Notes: generated by a model not told the origin, from the letters alone. A stretch of DNA of 64,000 nucleotides from Brachyhypopomus gauderio (GCF_052324685.1 NC_135213.1:4117646-4181645), one strand, 5' to 3'. Shown: positions 38,217 through 61,545, counted from the stretch's first letter. Program-made: numbers and translations.

Positions 38217-41200
38217 ACGCAGTCTGCGCCTTTACTGCACATGTGCCGTGATTCTTATCGCAACGTTTGTATGTGTCGCCTCGTATCTTTGGTTTGAAGC
38301 GCCGACAAGCGCCACAGGTTGGTGTATTTATCTGTCAGTGCTAAGGCAGGTGCCTAGTTAAGTGTACACGGACAGCCAAACTGCACTAGCTGTTTTGTAA
38401 AGCATATCTAACTAGATAACTTGGTTATTTTGAATTGTTGAAAGATTTGACAGACTCCAGTGGAAATGGGGGCGCTAATGTTTATCATAATGCATCTAAA
38501 ACGACCTGACATTTTCTGATTCAGCGTCCATGCGGGACCAAACCTTGGAGTTCTTCAGTAAAGACTCCATGCAGGTGAGGGACGCTGCAGACATCACCTG
38601 GTATCATGCCGCCAACAGCAAGGACAAGATCAACGAAGCAATTAAAGGTGAGGATCAATCTTTCAGGTTAAGCGTTATTTTATATTTAACGGATCTATTC
38701 CTAAAGGCTTATCTATGACAGAAGTTTTTAGGACTTTAAGCTCTAGTGCATATCTCCTTCCATATAGCCAAAACCTTTTGCAGAGATTTAAAATGTTGAA
38801 GGACACTGGCAAGATCCAGAAAGATGTTACGTTGTCTTTGTCTTTTAGAGAAATTAGAGCAAACCATTTTTGATAGAAACGTAATATAATTTACTATTAG
38901 AACTGGTATGGGTTTTGCAGGACTGGTTGTGAGGTCTCCAGGAGCTGCTGGTCTCCAGGAGCTGCTGGTCTCCAGGAGCTGCTGGTCTCCAGGAGCTGCT
39001 GGTCTCCAGGAGCTGCTGGTCTCCAGGAGCTGCTGTTGGTTTGATCTCAGATTTGTTGGTTCTTGCCTCATCTGTGTAGGTCCTGCTCAGATGATTGAAG
39101 CCGATGTTCTTCTCAGGGGTCATGACCCCCAGGAACCCATTATGGCACACCCTCCTCTTACAGACAGTGACATCACACTGCAGGAGTGGCTAGGGGCAGT
39201 AGAGAACTCAAACAAGGGAATCAAACTGGACTTCAAAAGGTTGGCCAATGCAGCTGCATCGGAAATTTAATGAAACGTTTTGTCATTTCAGATTGGTTAT
39301 TTGTTGTTTTCTTAAATTGTGCAGACCGGCCCATACTGTACATATTAGTGAAAGGCACTTCCAGGTCTGGGCTCAATAACCAATAATCTTAATAATAATA
39401 AAAATCTTAATAATTGCTTTACTATGCCAAAGTTCATACAGTTTCACACCATTCAAATTTCCTCACGTACTTGAGAAGATCCAGAAAGACAATCAGAATG
39501 ATTTAGATATGCAAACAACTTATTTTGGTTTAGGTGTAAAACATAGAATTAGAGCAAACTATATATAGGAAGAGATATTATACGTGACTATTCAATGGAC
39601 AATGTGTTGCTGCTGAGAATGATGGCCATTTTGTTTTTTCATGAGCTGGTCTCCTCCTCCTCCTTGGTTACCACAGGACACATTTTTGTCTGAGAGTGTT
39701 TATTAGTATGGCTGCATGGGACTACATGGGAGTTGTTCCTGTAAAATTTAAGTGCGTTGGCAAAATGACAGGAAACTGACCAATGAAATTAATGTATTTC
39801 ACTACAAGGGCGGGCCTATAGCAGCATGGTCTTAGCATTCTGAAGAAGGGGCTATGGTATAGTTAGTGAAATGTCCCTGTGTATGGACATGCTGCTTTGC
39901 TCATCTAACTACACATGCAATAGACATCGTGTTTTCAAGGGGGGCGTGGAGGAGGGTGAGGGGCGTGTCTGGAGGAGGGTGAGAGTCGTGTCTGGAGGAG
40001 GGTGAGGGGTCGTGTGGAGGAGAGTGAGGGAGTCGTGTGGAGGAGGGTGGGGGGGTCGTGTGGAGGAGGGTGGGGGGGTCGTGTGGAGGAGAGTGAGGGG
40101 CGTGTCTGGAGGAGAGTGGGGGGGTAGTGTGGAGGAGAGTGAGGGGCGTGTCTGGAGGCGGAACCAGTGACCTCCTCTTCTGCGCAGCCTGCCGGCGGTG
40201 GAACCCTCCATGGCTCTACTGGAGGAGGCTCGTGCTCGACTGAAGGGGCCCGTGTGGCTCAATGCAGACGTTCTTCCAGGGCCTGGGGGCAAGGCCACAC
40301 CCCTGGACGCCCAGGCCTTCCTACAGGCAGTGGCTCTGGGAGCCCAGGAGGACGTGCTGTCCTTGGGCTGGACCACCGGATGGTCCCAGGACTCAGACAA
40401 CCCAGGTAACGCGTGTCCCTGAATTGTGCAACCTTCTTAATGCACAAGGATATTATTTGGTGCCTCTCATGCCAAGACATTGCAAGATTAAACCTTTTTT
40501 CCCCCCCACACTTGATAACCCGTACGATTTGTTCTAGAGTACGTGTTCTTCATTAACATCCTGAGAGGCCTCGACACCATCTGGAGCTCCATTACAGACT
40601 GTCGTCAGCGCTGACTGCCCTCCTTCATCCTGCGTTGGTTTCTAGGTTACGGCTGGGAGATGGTTCAGCAGATGGAGGCGGTGTGTAGGCCCCTGGGGCG
40701 GCCCGTCACGTTCCCGGTGCGGGCGGCTCTCCTGTCCAAGTCCTTCCCACAATTCCAGTGGCTCCTGCAGCAGTCTGACAGGTGGGCGGCGTCTTGGGCA
40801 ACACGGTGCGTTGCTATTGGGTGAGCCGGATGCTGATGTGGCTCGGGTGTGTGCGCCGCGGCCTGTTTGCATCTCGAGTGGCTGTACGCAGCGGGCCACT
40901 GATGGGCTGGTTGATTGGTTTCGTGTTATGTAACAGACGCAGCTCATTAAAATCTCTTTGAAGCACTAGTGGTGTAATTCGAGGTCTTGTTCGAGGCTGG
41001 AACAGACACACTCCATTAAGCTGGAAGATGCATGGAGTTGAAGTGCTTACAGCAGGCGGTGCGCTGGTACTAATCCATCCCCCTTCCCCCACTCCCCTGA
41101 GCACTCCAGCATCCAGCCCCGCCCCTCCCCCTCTCCCAGCCCCGCCCCTTCCGCCTCCAGACCTGTGCTGTAGCAGCGAGTGTACAACTTGACGCCGCCC

Positions 41201-41992
41201 CTCGCCACAAGGCCAATCGGGGGAGTTGCACGTCCCGGTCGCCACGGGAATCACCGTGGAAGAGGGGGCAGTAGTTGAAGCCTTTTGCCATGTTCACGCT
41301 TTTGTTGTGAAACAGTCAAACACGCGGGTGCAGTCAGGGCGCTTATTGGGGAGGTGATCTACAGAAAGTCAAACTACACAGGAGCTAAGCAACATACACG
41401 GGTCCTCTGTGAACGTGCAAAACAAAAGAGTTTGTCTTCAAGACAGGTGTCCAGCGCACAAGCTGCTATCAAAACCTCCGGGACAGAAGAGATAGAAAAA
41501 TGTCTGGGCATCTTTTGGTTGTTAGTTTAATTTCATTTGTAGTACCCAGAACAGTTAAATACACAGAGGAAATTAAGAGTTCATTAATATTAATACTTCA
41601 GGTTTGGATAATTGATAATGGTGTCAGGAATACGGGAATGAAAACATGTGTCCATGTGTATAAATGGAAATTCTGAACATGTAAGTATTTGAATGAGTAA
41701 TAACACTTCACAATTTATTATTGTGCCGTCATACATACCAAACGTAGTGTCCAGTAATATGGTGGTATGTTCATGTTGTTGACGTCATTATGCACCTCCT
41801 CCTTCCTCCTGTACTGTCCATGGTCTCTGTCCGTCTCTCAGGTACACCCTGACCATATGGACGGGCCAGAACGATGTGCTGGATGTGGAAGATCTCTTAC
41901 CCTACAGGCAGCACTTCCACAAGTCCAGGATCTACTATGATCTACTGGATTCCCAGCTTTCCCAGTTTAAAACACTGCCTGGGTACATGTGA
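38203..41992 (+). CDS. fam151b: fam151b, menorin-family protein with DUF2181 domain
   Basis: FAM151B belongs to the menorin/FAM151 family (PLC-like phosphodiesterase fold, DUF2181) and is needed for photoreceptor maintenance in mice; its substrate is unknown. Six exons in phase: 38203-38317, 38525-38647, 39080-39239, 40188-40405, 40646-40781, 41842-41992, giving 300 residues (human 276). The N-terminus carries one hydrophobic segment (YCTCAVILIATFVCVASYLW), probably a signal anchor. Conserved blocks: DITWYHAANSK, MIEADVLL, IMAHPP, NKGIKLDFK, GPVWLNADVLPGPGG, LSLGWTTGW, RPVTFPVRAALL, YTLTIWTGQND, and the final KTLPGYM. Minisatellites occupy introns 2 and 3 close to the acceptors. A hairpin element lies in the 3' UTR, and AATAAA is at 42223. 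It neighbours ankrd34b and dhfr, as in human 5q14.1. Confidence 0.95.
38936..39036. repeat. 18-bp tandem repeat in fam151b intron 2
   Basis: About 5.5 copies of GGAGCTGCTGGTCTCCA plus one base, ending about 45 bp before exon 3. Each unit is itself partly palindromic (GGAG...CTCC). Confidence 0.93.
39240..39935. other. fam151b intron 3, left part
   Basis: About 700 bp of AT-rich unique-looking sequence with no exon or element recognised. Confidence 0.4.
39938..40162. repeat. G-rich 23-24-bp minisatellite in fam151b intron 3
   Basis: About nine degenerate copies built on GGAGGAGGGTGAGGGGCGTGT, with variants containing G7 runs. It ends about 25 bp before the acceptor of exon 4 (40188), leaving only a short stretch for branch point and polypyrimidine tract. 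Confidence 0.92.
40782..41841. other. fam151b intron 5, no gene
   Basis: 1.06 kb. It includes a C-rich patch at 41080-41150 (repeated CCCCGCCCCTCCCCC-like words) and AT-rich sequence. Nothing exon-like. Confidence 0.4.
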
Positions 41993-42032
41993 AAGGAAGA
42001 ATGGGATTTCTGAATGGGCGGCTTCCTGTCCT

Positions 42033-42141
42033 GGGGTGGGTTTCCCGAAACGTTCGTAGCGCTAAGTACTTCGTAACCTCGTATGAAACGTATGAGGTTA
42101 AGAAGTACTTGGCGCTAAGAACGTTTCGGGAAACACACCCC
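42033..42141. mobile_element. Foldback MITE/hairpin in the fam151b 3' UTR
   Basis: Two 50-bp arms (42033-42082 and 42092-42141) are reverse complements with about five mismatches, separated by a 9-base loop. Key words: GGTTTCCCGAAACGTTCGTA and its partner TTCTTAGCGC on the opposite arm. It starts 41 bp after the fam151b stop and ends before AATAAA at 42223, so it is probably transcribed in the mRNA. Confidence 0.9.
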
Positions 42142-42749
42142 TGTTGAGTACAAGTGACATGTTGGAGCTGACAGGAAACACTGAACTGGTTTACTGGGCA
42201 GATTCATGACTGTAATTCAGGGAATAAATGACAAAGCATACCGAGTCATGGTGGAATTCAGTCTTTTACACTGACAGTATACGCAACACTTAAACTACAG
42301 TTTCAGTTCTGGAAGGATGTAATGGTGCGTCTTGCCTCAATTCACTACGTTGCAGTATGACCTCGACAGTGGATTGACTTCAGTGTTGGGTTTTTAACCA
42401 TGACAATTTACAATTTTAGAATTTTTTATTTCAACGCAGTAACACAGGTCGAGGGTGCATGATAAGGACACAAGTCTACAACATATAGCTCACCAGTTAT
42501 AGCTACATGCATGTTACATTTTACTATATTTACTGTCTGAAGTTAATTGAGATGTCAAGAATTTTTGGAGTTTCTTTTTCTTGCTCTCAAGACACAAGCA
42601 TTTTGAATCTTACAATTTAAAACAACCAGTGCATTTTCATGTCCAAATAAGCAGAATAAACACAATGTCTGACTACTCTCAATCACAATTTCTGAATCAT
42701 GCATTCGTAACTTCAGGGCGGCTTGTATGTTCTGAACACTGCCAACCAT
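42142..42749. other. Convergent 3' ends of fam151b and ankrd34b
   Basis: fam151b polyadenylation signal AATAAA at 42223-42228. The rest, AT-rich, is probably the ankrd34b 3' UTR on the minus strand. No coding signature. Confidence 0.5.
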
Positions 42750-47131
<4,382 letters not shown>

Positions 47132-47700
47132 TCTCGCGCTCTGCGGACCTCGGTCCCTCTCAGTTTGGGCTCAGGAGTGTCTCTCACCCCAGCGGAAAGG
47201 CCGTGTTATCCGACGCTCCGGATCAAAAGAGCTGAAGAGTCAACAAGTGCACATCATAAATGAGAGCTCGCGTGTCTATGCGTGCGCAGGTTCGCGATGT
47301 GTGGCGTGAAGAAGGAGCGCGAGCGCGAGCGCGAGGTAATGAGCGCGAGACAACAGGTGCGCGCGAGCTCTCAGGTCTGGAGTCGGCCCCTTAAAAGTCG
47401 AGTGGGTGTGTGAGACTCACGGGGAGGAGAGAGAGGCAGGCTCGACACCGCCATGACACGACTTCGCACGTCGAGCCTATGCGCAATCTGGCCATTCATC
47501 CACCCTCCGTGGACGAGGTTACGGAGCTGGAGGACGGAGAGCGCGAGCGCGCTGCGCCCACACCTCCATGGATGTGACGCCATGGCGTCCCTGAACCGCA
47601 GGGCCCCCGTCAGCTGACATCACCGTGACGTAGTGCGGGCCCTTCGTCTTTTGTGCCACCGCGCAGAGGGGCGTCATGAGTGTAGGTGTGGGCATCGGCG
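47132..47700 (-). promoter_or_regulatory. ankrd34b: CpG island, probable ankrd34b promoter and first exon
   Basis: CpG-dense sequence with repeated GAGCGCGAGCGCGAG (47317-47335). A good minus-strand donor (GCGAGAG then GTAAGC) at 47131 would splice to the acceptor at 45092. No TATA box or defined start was seen. Alternatively the island could drive an unrecognised plus-strand transcript. Confidence 0.5.
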
Positions 47701-49007
47701 AGACGAGTTAAGCAGGTAATGGAGAAGACGTCCAAGAAGTGTGCGCAGATGCAATGTACTTAAAATAAGAGAATGCAAATAGGAAAAGGAGGAAAATGAA
47801 ACAGTACTGACTAGCAGACGCCCAACAGATCAGTTTTACAATCCACCAATTGGAATGCCTTCCATTTCTTGTCTTATTTAAGGGAAGTTTATTTTTACCT
47901 TTCCCTTGCTTGTTGTCAGCACAGGCCTGGATCTCTAATCTGCGTTTTGATGTTATACACTTTTAAAAGGGACCAAGTTTCCAGTGGCACGCCACTACAG
48001 ACCCTCAACAAGCACATTAATGGCTTGATCTTGTTTTCCTAGACCTGCCCTCTCCTGCCTTACACTTCAAAAGCGATCTAGAGGCTGAAGAATGCACTCA
48101 TGATGAATATTAAGAGTTTATGTCACTACACAACCGCCTGCTGATGAACTGTATCTGTTCAATTTGATGTGCTCTGCATAGCCACAATAAATCCCAGGGG
48201 CAAGATGTGGAGAGGTAGACAGGAAGACAGCCAATCAGGACCAAACAACTCCATCTGTAATTAAGAGCAAGAGTCACTTATGTACCACTTAAGTGTGTGT
48301 GTGTGTGTGTTGACCTATCAATCAAACTAATTTCGCAGTTAGCACAAGCCTATGTCGCCTCCTGCAGGGCTGAGACTAATCAGCCTGAAAGGTTAGATCT
48401 GACTGCAGCCTCTGGCCTTTGTCAGAGGGGTGTTTAAGTGAGGGCTGTGTCAGTGGGGTCAACTGGGAAAGGTGACGATGTGTGTGAGACGGAGCGGAGA
48501 GAGGCTGAGATTATGTGTGTGCAATGTTGTCATCCAGCCTGAAAAACCACACAAGAAGCTTTTTGCCAATAATTAGTCCTCCAGACGATAAAGCAAAATG
48601 CAAATTCATGGGTGGAACAAAGTATTGAGCTGGATGATACAACCGCTACACGTCAAACAAGCACACACTCACACACACAGATATGGAGATAAACACTGTT
48701 TTAATAGCACCGAATACATGGAGATTAAAAGGCAGAAAATAAGTAACACAATTTTAACCTTATAACCTCACCCTATGCAGTGTCCACCAAAATGATTGGC
48801 TATTAAAAAAGTGTGAAATGCAGTTTCAAGTATTTCTCAGTCAGTGCTCCAGCCTTAGTTAATAAAGATATTTCTGACTGATCTCCTCTGATCTTGATGA
48901 ACAACAGTATTAAACTGGCCATGTAAACCGTCCTTTCCAACCCCACGAGATGATCCAGGAGCTGTGGAGGTGGGAGAGTCCTGAAGGCCGTCCGAGATCA
49001 CTCCTCA
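47701..49007. other. Gap between ankrd34b and dhfr
   Basis: 1.3 kb without any gene. The right part is the probable dhfr 3' UTR. A short (GT)n lies at 48295-48310. Confidence 0.45.
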
Positions 49008-57404
<8,397 letters not shown>

Positions 57405-57600
57405 GACTAGCGAGCACACTCCCTCACGTCCGTTACCGGGATTACGGTCCCGGGTAGAAGCAGCGCGCGAGGATTCACGAGGCGCGCGCCAAATGAAATC
57501 ACCTTCCGGCAACACGCAGATCTCGCGAGACAGAGAGGATCACGCTCCACGTCTTGGACTTGCACCTTTGGACACTTTTAGGCCTTGTTGTTTTAGTACA
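57405..57600 (-). promoter_or_regulatory. dhfr: dhfr promoter with E2F-type and TCTCGCGAGA elements
   Basis: On the minus strand ATTTGGCGCGCGCC (57481-57494) contains the E2F consensus TTTGGCGC about 80-90 bp upstream of the ATG. The palindrome TCTCGCGAGA occurs at 57521-57530. E2F control at G1/S is established for mammalian DHFR. TCTCGCGAGA is a known CpG-promoter element (bound by BANP). No TATA box. Confidence 0.75.
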
Positions 57601-58189
57601 TGACATTTATTCAGCTTATGTATGAACGGTGGAGCTTGTTGCTCACACCACGTCTGTGAGCACAATGTGAGACAGCAACACCGTAGGAGGATGAATCAGG
57701 ATGACCATACCGACTCTTACAATAATAACCGATTACATTTATTACACTTTCACTCGCACATATAAAATACTAATTATGCTCACAGCGTTGTTTCACTTTT
57801 CCTCCGCTTTAAATCTTGCCATCTTGATATATATTTTAATTCATAGTTTATTATAGTATTATAGTAATAGTAATAATTAGTGTTCAAAGTATTTTTCTGC
57901 ATAAATTACATGGGTGTGTGTGTGTGTGTGTGTGGTCCTCCATCAGAACAGTGCTGTAACAGGAAAAGTGACTTCAGCGCCATTTAAACTGAAGCAGGTT
58001 TGCAGGGAATAATTTTTATTGGTTTTACATTGCATTTAAATTGCAAGTTATTTCACAATTTACAGGACATTCAATCTGCTTGTGAAAGTTTATCTTTTCA
58101 AGCCTGCTTTGAGAAATCTGGGTCTTTATAACATCTCTGGGATTTATCTCTCAGGATTTACAGTCCTGATGAAGAGATACTAGAGCTTT
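57601..58189. other. Between dhfr and the first C2 gene
   Basis: Contains a (GT)n run at about 57909-57933 and the likely 3' UTR of the C2 gene, with AATAAA on the minus strand near 58015. No msh3 exon was recognised on the plus strand. Confidence 0.5.
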
Positions 58190-58594
58190 TTAACTGACTG
58201 ATAGGTTGTAGATCAACGTGCCCTTTTTTGTCATGGCACACGCAATATCGGTAAAAGTGCCCTTGGAAAGTGTTTTGGTGCAGGTGCCCAGAACGTCATC
58301 GTCCTTCACGTCTTCGTCATACACCACCATCTTCAGAACCTGCCCGGATTTACAGCTGGCAAAGCTGAACACTTCGGACCAGCCGGGATAAGCCGTGCTC
58401 GGTTTGGTGACGGTCCTTCCTCCGCTGACCTTGTTACACGAGACCATAACGTACGGGTCTGGCTTGTTGCCGAGGGCGTCGCCCGCCAGGTCCCGGGCCC
58501 TGAGGCTGCGCACGGTGACGGCCGCGGTGGAGATCATGACGTGGAACACCAGCACCAGGACGGTGAGACACATCAGACGAAGACAGAGACCCAT
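58190..58594 (-). CDS. Small secreted perforin-type C2-domain protein (copy 1)
   Basis: 134 residues in one coding exon: a hydrophobic signal peptide (about residues 1-25) followed by one C2 domain and nothing else. The domain resembles the C-terminal C2 of perforin-1: VRSLRARDLAGDALGNKPDPYV (D39, D46), GWSEVFSF, VYDEDVKDDDVLGTC (D93, D95, D98-D100), ending GTLIYNLSVS. These acidic loops fit Ca2+-dependent membrane binding, which I infer. Cys53, 81, 105 and 119 align with the four cysteines of copy 2, suggesting two disulfides. The ATG at 58592-58594 was chosen because an acceptor (CATAACAG) lies just upstream. A non-coding exon with donor near 58768 is preceded by CATATAAA. No pore-forming MACPF domain is present. 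It may be annotated as perforin-like in fish. Confidence 0.85.
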   Translation of the reverse strand: MGLCLRLMCLTVLVLVFHVMISTAAVTVRSLRARDLAGDALGNKPDPYVMVSCNKVSGGRTVTKPSTAYPGWSEVFSFASCKSGQVLKMVVYDEDVKDDDVLGTCTKTLSKGTFTDIACAMTKKGTLIYNLSVS

Positions 58595-58810
58595 ACTTCC
58601 TTCTGTTATGAGCAAGGGGACAAAATGAAGCTTGCAGAACTTGCATGCAAACAGTTTGTTGTTTGGATTACAGTAGAAAATTGAACAGAAGCTTTCTTAA
58701 CCTTAATTAACTGCTTTAAAGGCAGAAAACACTGTTTCAGGGTTTGAAGTGGATGGATAGCTCTTACCTGAAGATTCAAAACCCCAAGTTGCTCTCTGCT
58801 AAAACTAGTC
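58595..58810 (-). promoter_or_regulatory. 5' UTR intron and TATA-type promoter of C2 copy 1
   Basis: Minus strand: TATATAAATT-like TATA box near 58815, about 45 bp before a non-coding exon donor (CTTCAG then GTAAGA) at about 58768; the acceptor is near 58608. Confidence 0.5.
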
Positions 58811-58902
58811 CCAATTTATATGTGTTCTGGAACATACTCTGACCTTGAACTTATCAACAGGTGAACAAGTCTCACGTACATCATCCAATAAGAACATAGG
58901 CC

Positions 58903-58904
<2 letters not shown>

Positions 58905-58958
<54 letters not shown>
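58905..58958. repeat. (TA)n microsatellite
   Basis: About 26 TA units at the left edge of duplicated segment A. An equivalent run occurs at 61556-61610 beside segment B. Confidence 0.96.
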
Positions 58959-58959
<1 letters not shown>

Positions 58960-59180
58960 CGCCTTGCATACATATTCATACCGTGGGTATATGTTAGACA
59001 TACAGCTTGTACCAGCATGTGTTTAGATTACTCTGACATACAGTGCCTGACTTAACCCTCTATTGCACACATTATTACACCAACATATAAAAAAAAGTGT
59101 TTTTATTTTTTAAAGGGGTACATTATGGTACGTTGCCATATGGAAACATTGTGCAACAATGGAAACAAGATCAAACAGAT

Positions 59181-59643
59181 TGTAACGAATGAGAGCTAAG
59201 AGGCGGACACAAAATCTGAGGAGAGCAGGGTTTAATGGCTGGAGTATTAACATAGGGGGTAAGAGGGTGACGAGGCATACTAATAAAATACAAACTATCA
59301 CAAACCAAGAACTGATAACCAGACAGGATGACTCAGAATACAAAAGACAGAGGAAAAACAAATACAAGAACTCAGAACAAGGCCAATAAACAGAACAACT
59401 TACAAGGCAGGAATACGAACAACCAGGATTACTAACACAATGACTTCCAAAGAGGGACTCAAACACGGAGTACAAGTACCAAACAAATCAAGACAAACTA
59501 GACACACCTGAAATTAAGGAAGGAGGGACAGACAAGACAAGGTGAACAACAGAAGACACTGGACTAACTGGGGAACGGATCTAAACAAGGTTACACAGAA
59601 GACAAGGACAGGACTGACAGCGGGACGGGATTCATATGTGACA
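59181..59643. mobile_element. Solo LTR-like insertion (fossil retroelement), 5-bp target duplication
   Basis: A 463-bp sequence that starts TGTAAC and ends GTGACA (TG...CA ends), flanked by the 5-bp direct repeat CAGAT at 59176-59180 and 59644-59648. The duplicated partner segment (around 61820-61830) has the uninterrupted site with a single CAGAT. No coding sequence: it looks like a lone LTR left from an LTR retrotransposon. Family unassigned. It is younger than the local duplication. Confidence 0.8.
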
Positions 59644-59934
59644 CAGATCATAGAACTTTCATATATGAATTTAATTAGTTTTGTTCACTGAAAAATGTTA
59701 CAATTCAGTAATCAATGAGAAATAAATGATTAATGAATTGTAACATCAATTGTAACAGAATTACATTTACTGGATGGAAAAGGGTTTTAAACAGCACGTC
59801 CACTATTAAAATACTTTTTGCAGTTTAAAAATGAAACGGTGTTTATAGATCACTTTTTATTGCTCTTGAAGTCATTGGGAAACACACTACAGTCGGTTCT
59901 CGATCTCTAATGATTCTCATTTGAACAGAGCTAC

Positions 59935-60056
59935 CTAGAGCTCATAGCTGTAGTACAGAGTGCCGTGCTGCAGTGGGCAAGCCATGCTCTGGTGAAGGCC
60001 TGGCTGAGCAGCAATGTTACAGGTGCCCAGCTTGTCGTCAAAGTTCAGGTCCTTGT
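59935..60056 (-). pseudogene. Truncated C2-domain gene (3' end only)
   Basis: Codes for the last about 40 residues of copy 2 (KDLNFDDKLGTCNIAAQPGLHQSMACPLQHGTLYYSYEL) almost unchanged, ending in TAG instead of TAA. Everything upstream, including signal peptide and first Ca2+ loop, is gone: homology ends at 60056, where a hAT-like element starts. It has no promoter and is surely non-functional as this protein. Confidence 0.92.
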
Positions 60057-60061
60057 AGGCC

Positions 60062-61174
60062 TATAAAAGTGGTGGGCCGTTATCTGCGTTAACGGTGTTC
60101 GATAATTTGATACTCTTATCGGGCGATATAAAAAATATTTATATTTATAATAATAAGTTGGGTTGGGAATTGGGTCAAAATGGGTAAGCAAACTATGATG
60201 ACTTTCAACTTGATAGTTTAGCTCGGCTGTATTCTTAACCAAATTGCACAGTAGGGAAGAGAACGAGTTTTAAACCTGTGAATTACAAATCGTACGTGTG
60301 TTTACATGGATGCAGTCACGAAGTCGCCAGGTTTGCTTCATGGAAAATTCATTTTTAAGAAGTTTCCTAATGGAGACATTGACAAGACCAAAGTTTGTTT
60401 GCACCTTATGCAACGCGGAATTAGTTTATTGTAGGAGTTCTACCAGTCTTTAAACGCAAAGCACCCGTTTGCTAATGCTGCTGACGCTGGTCAAGCACTG
60501 ATGCAGCCCAGGGGAAGAGTCGCTGAAAACAGGTTAAATGTACTAAATGTACTTACATTTCAAATCTCATGTTTAGCTGAATAAACATGTTATCAACCCC
60601 TTTTAATGTACAGTATGTAGGCTTACAAATTCATGTTTGACTGAATATGCCTTCTTAAAGTATGTAGGCATACAGTACTATTTTCATGTTTAACTGAATA
60701 AAGCGTTGAACACGAGTACAGTACATTTTTTTTGAGCATGTTTTTTTTTTCTTCAAGTATCAAAGTAGAACAGCTTCCTCAAGCAGTCATTGATGCATTT
60801 TGGAAACAGGAGATGAGCCCCTGGTCTAATGCACCCTCTGTATTAAGAAACCCTATCTCAAAGACTAGAGGCGGTCCTTGCATAGAGGCATTGCTAGGCA
60901 ATTGCCTTGGGCCCCTCCCACTGCAGCCCACTGTAGGGGCCCCCTGACTAGCTAACTTATTTCTTGCATATTAATGTTGATGGGCCCCCTAGCTAAATTC
61001 GCCTTGAGCCCCCAAATTGCTAAGTCCGCCACTGTCAAAGACTGACTTTTAGTTATTACTTGGGTAGCACGCATATTCTGAATGAGCCATTTTAATCTAG
61101 ATTAATCTAGATTAATTTCAAGATTTCAGTGAGGTTAATCTAGATTTTAAAAATGTATCTATGCCCACCCCTAA
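60062..61174. mobile_element. hAT-like non-autonomous element, hosting a smaller one
   Basis: The left end, GTGGTGGGCCGTTATCTGCG, then GCGATATAAAAAATATT, and the right end, AATGTATCTATGCCCACCCC, recall fish hAT elements with TAGGGGTGGGC-type termini. The ends are imperfect and no target duplication could be defined because the left flank is a broken gene. The right part has palindromic AATCTAGATTAATCTAGATT. No intact transposase. A 169-bp element is nested at 60866-61034. Confidence 0.6.
60866..61034. mobile_element. Nested 169-bp hAT-type miniature element
   Basis: Ends TAGAGGCGGTCCTTGCA and, inverted, CAGTGGCGGACTTAGCA (imperfect TIRs), with 8-bp direct repeats TCAAAGAC at 60858-60865 and 61035-61042. 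It contains GGGCCCC/GGGGCCCC words. Inserted after the surrounding element. Confidence 0.88.
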
Positions 61175-61182
61175 TATATATA

Positions 61183-61545
61183 TACAGTCCCTGACATAAG
61201 TTCTGTCGCTTATCCATGTTGTGGAAACAAAAGGTTATAACCTGACTTTAAATTCATCGATTGGTTTTAGAAATTACTCATATGAAAGCTGAAACCCTCC
61301 CAAATGAGATTTAATTTACGAAAATAAATTCGCTTTACTGCAGAAATATTGATCATTTAATGAACACAGAAAGGTCAGATTTTGGCAAGACAAAAGTTTT
61401 GTTGCCCACAGAAAGTAAGGTGAAAATCAAACAAATAATTCACTTCATATATGCTTAATAACACTGGTGAATGACATTGTGGTGCTATTAGAGCCATATT
61501 TAATATTTTGTGTGACTTCCACGAGCTTGAAGAACCGCATATACA

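Larger units (their letters stand above)
58959..60056. repeat. Segmental duplication, copy A (partner 61611-62226)
   Basis: Near-identical to 61611-62226 from just after the TA run (GCCTTGCATACATATTCAT) through the C2-gene 3' UTR and the last 40 codons of the C2 gene. Two differences stand out: a 463-bp insertion (59181-59643) present only here, and loss of homology at 60056, where a hAT-like element begins. Confidence 0.93.

Noticed and set aside
47371-47583. Minus-strand 70-codon ORF in the CpG island
   Set aside because: No homology and no splice or start context; the region is better read as a promoter or non-coding first exon.
48295-48420. Possible CRISPR-like or regulatory direct repeats
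   Set aside because: Only a short (GT)n; no repeat-spacer pattern anywhere in the window.
57605-58150. Possible msh3 first exon divergent from dhfr
   Set aside because: No matching open frame or donor on the plus strand; the stretch holds microsatellite and 3' UTR-like sequence.
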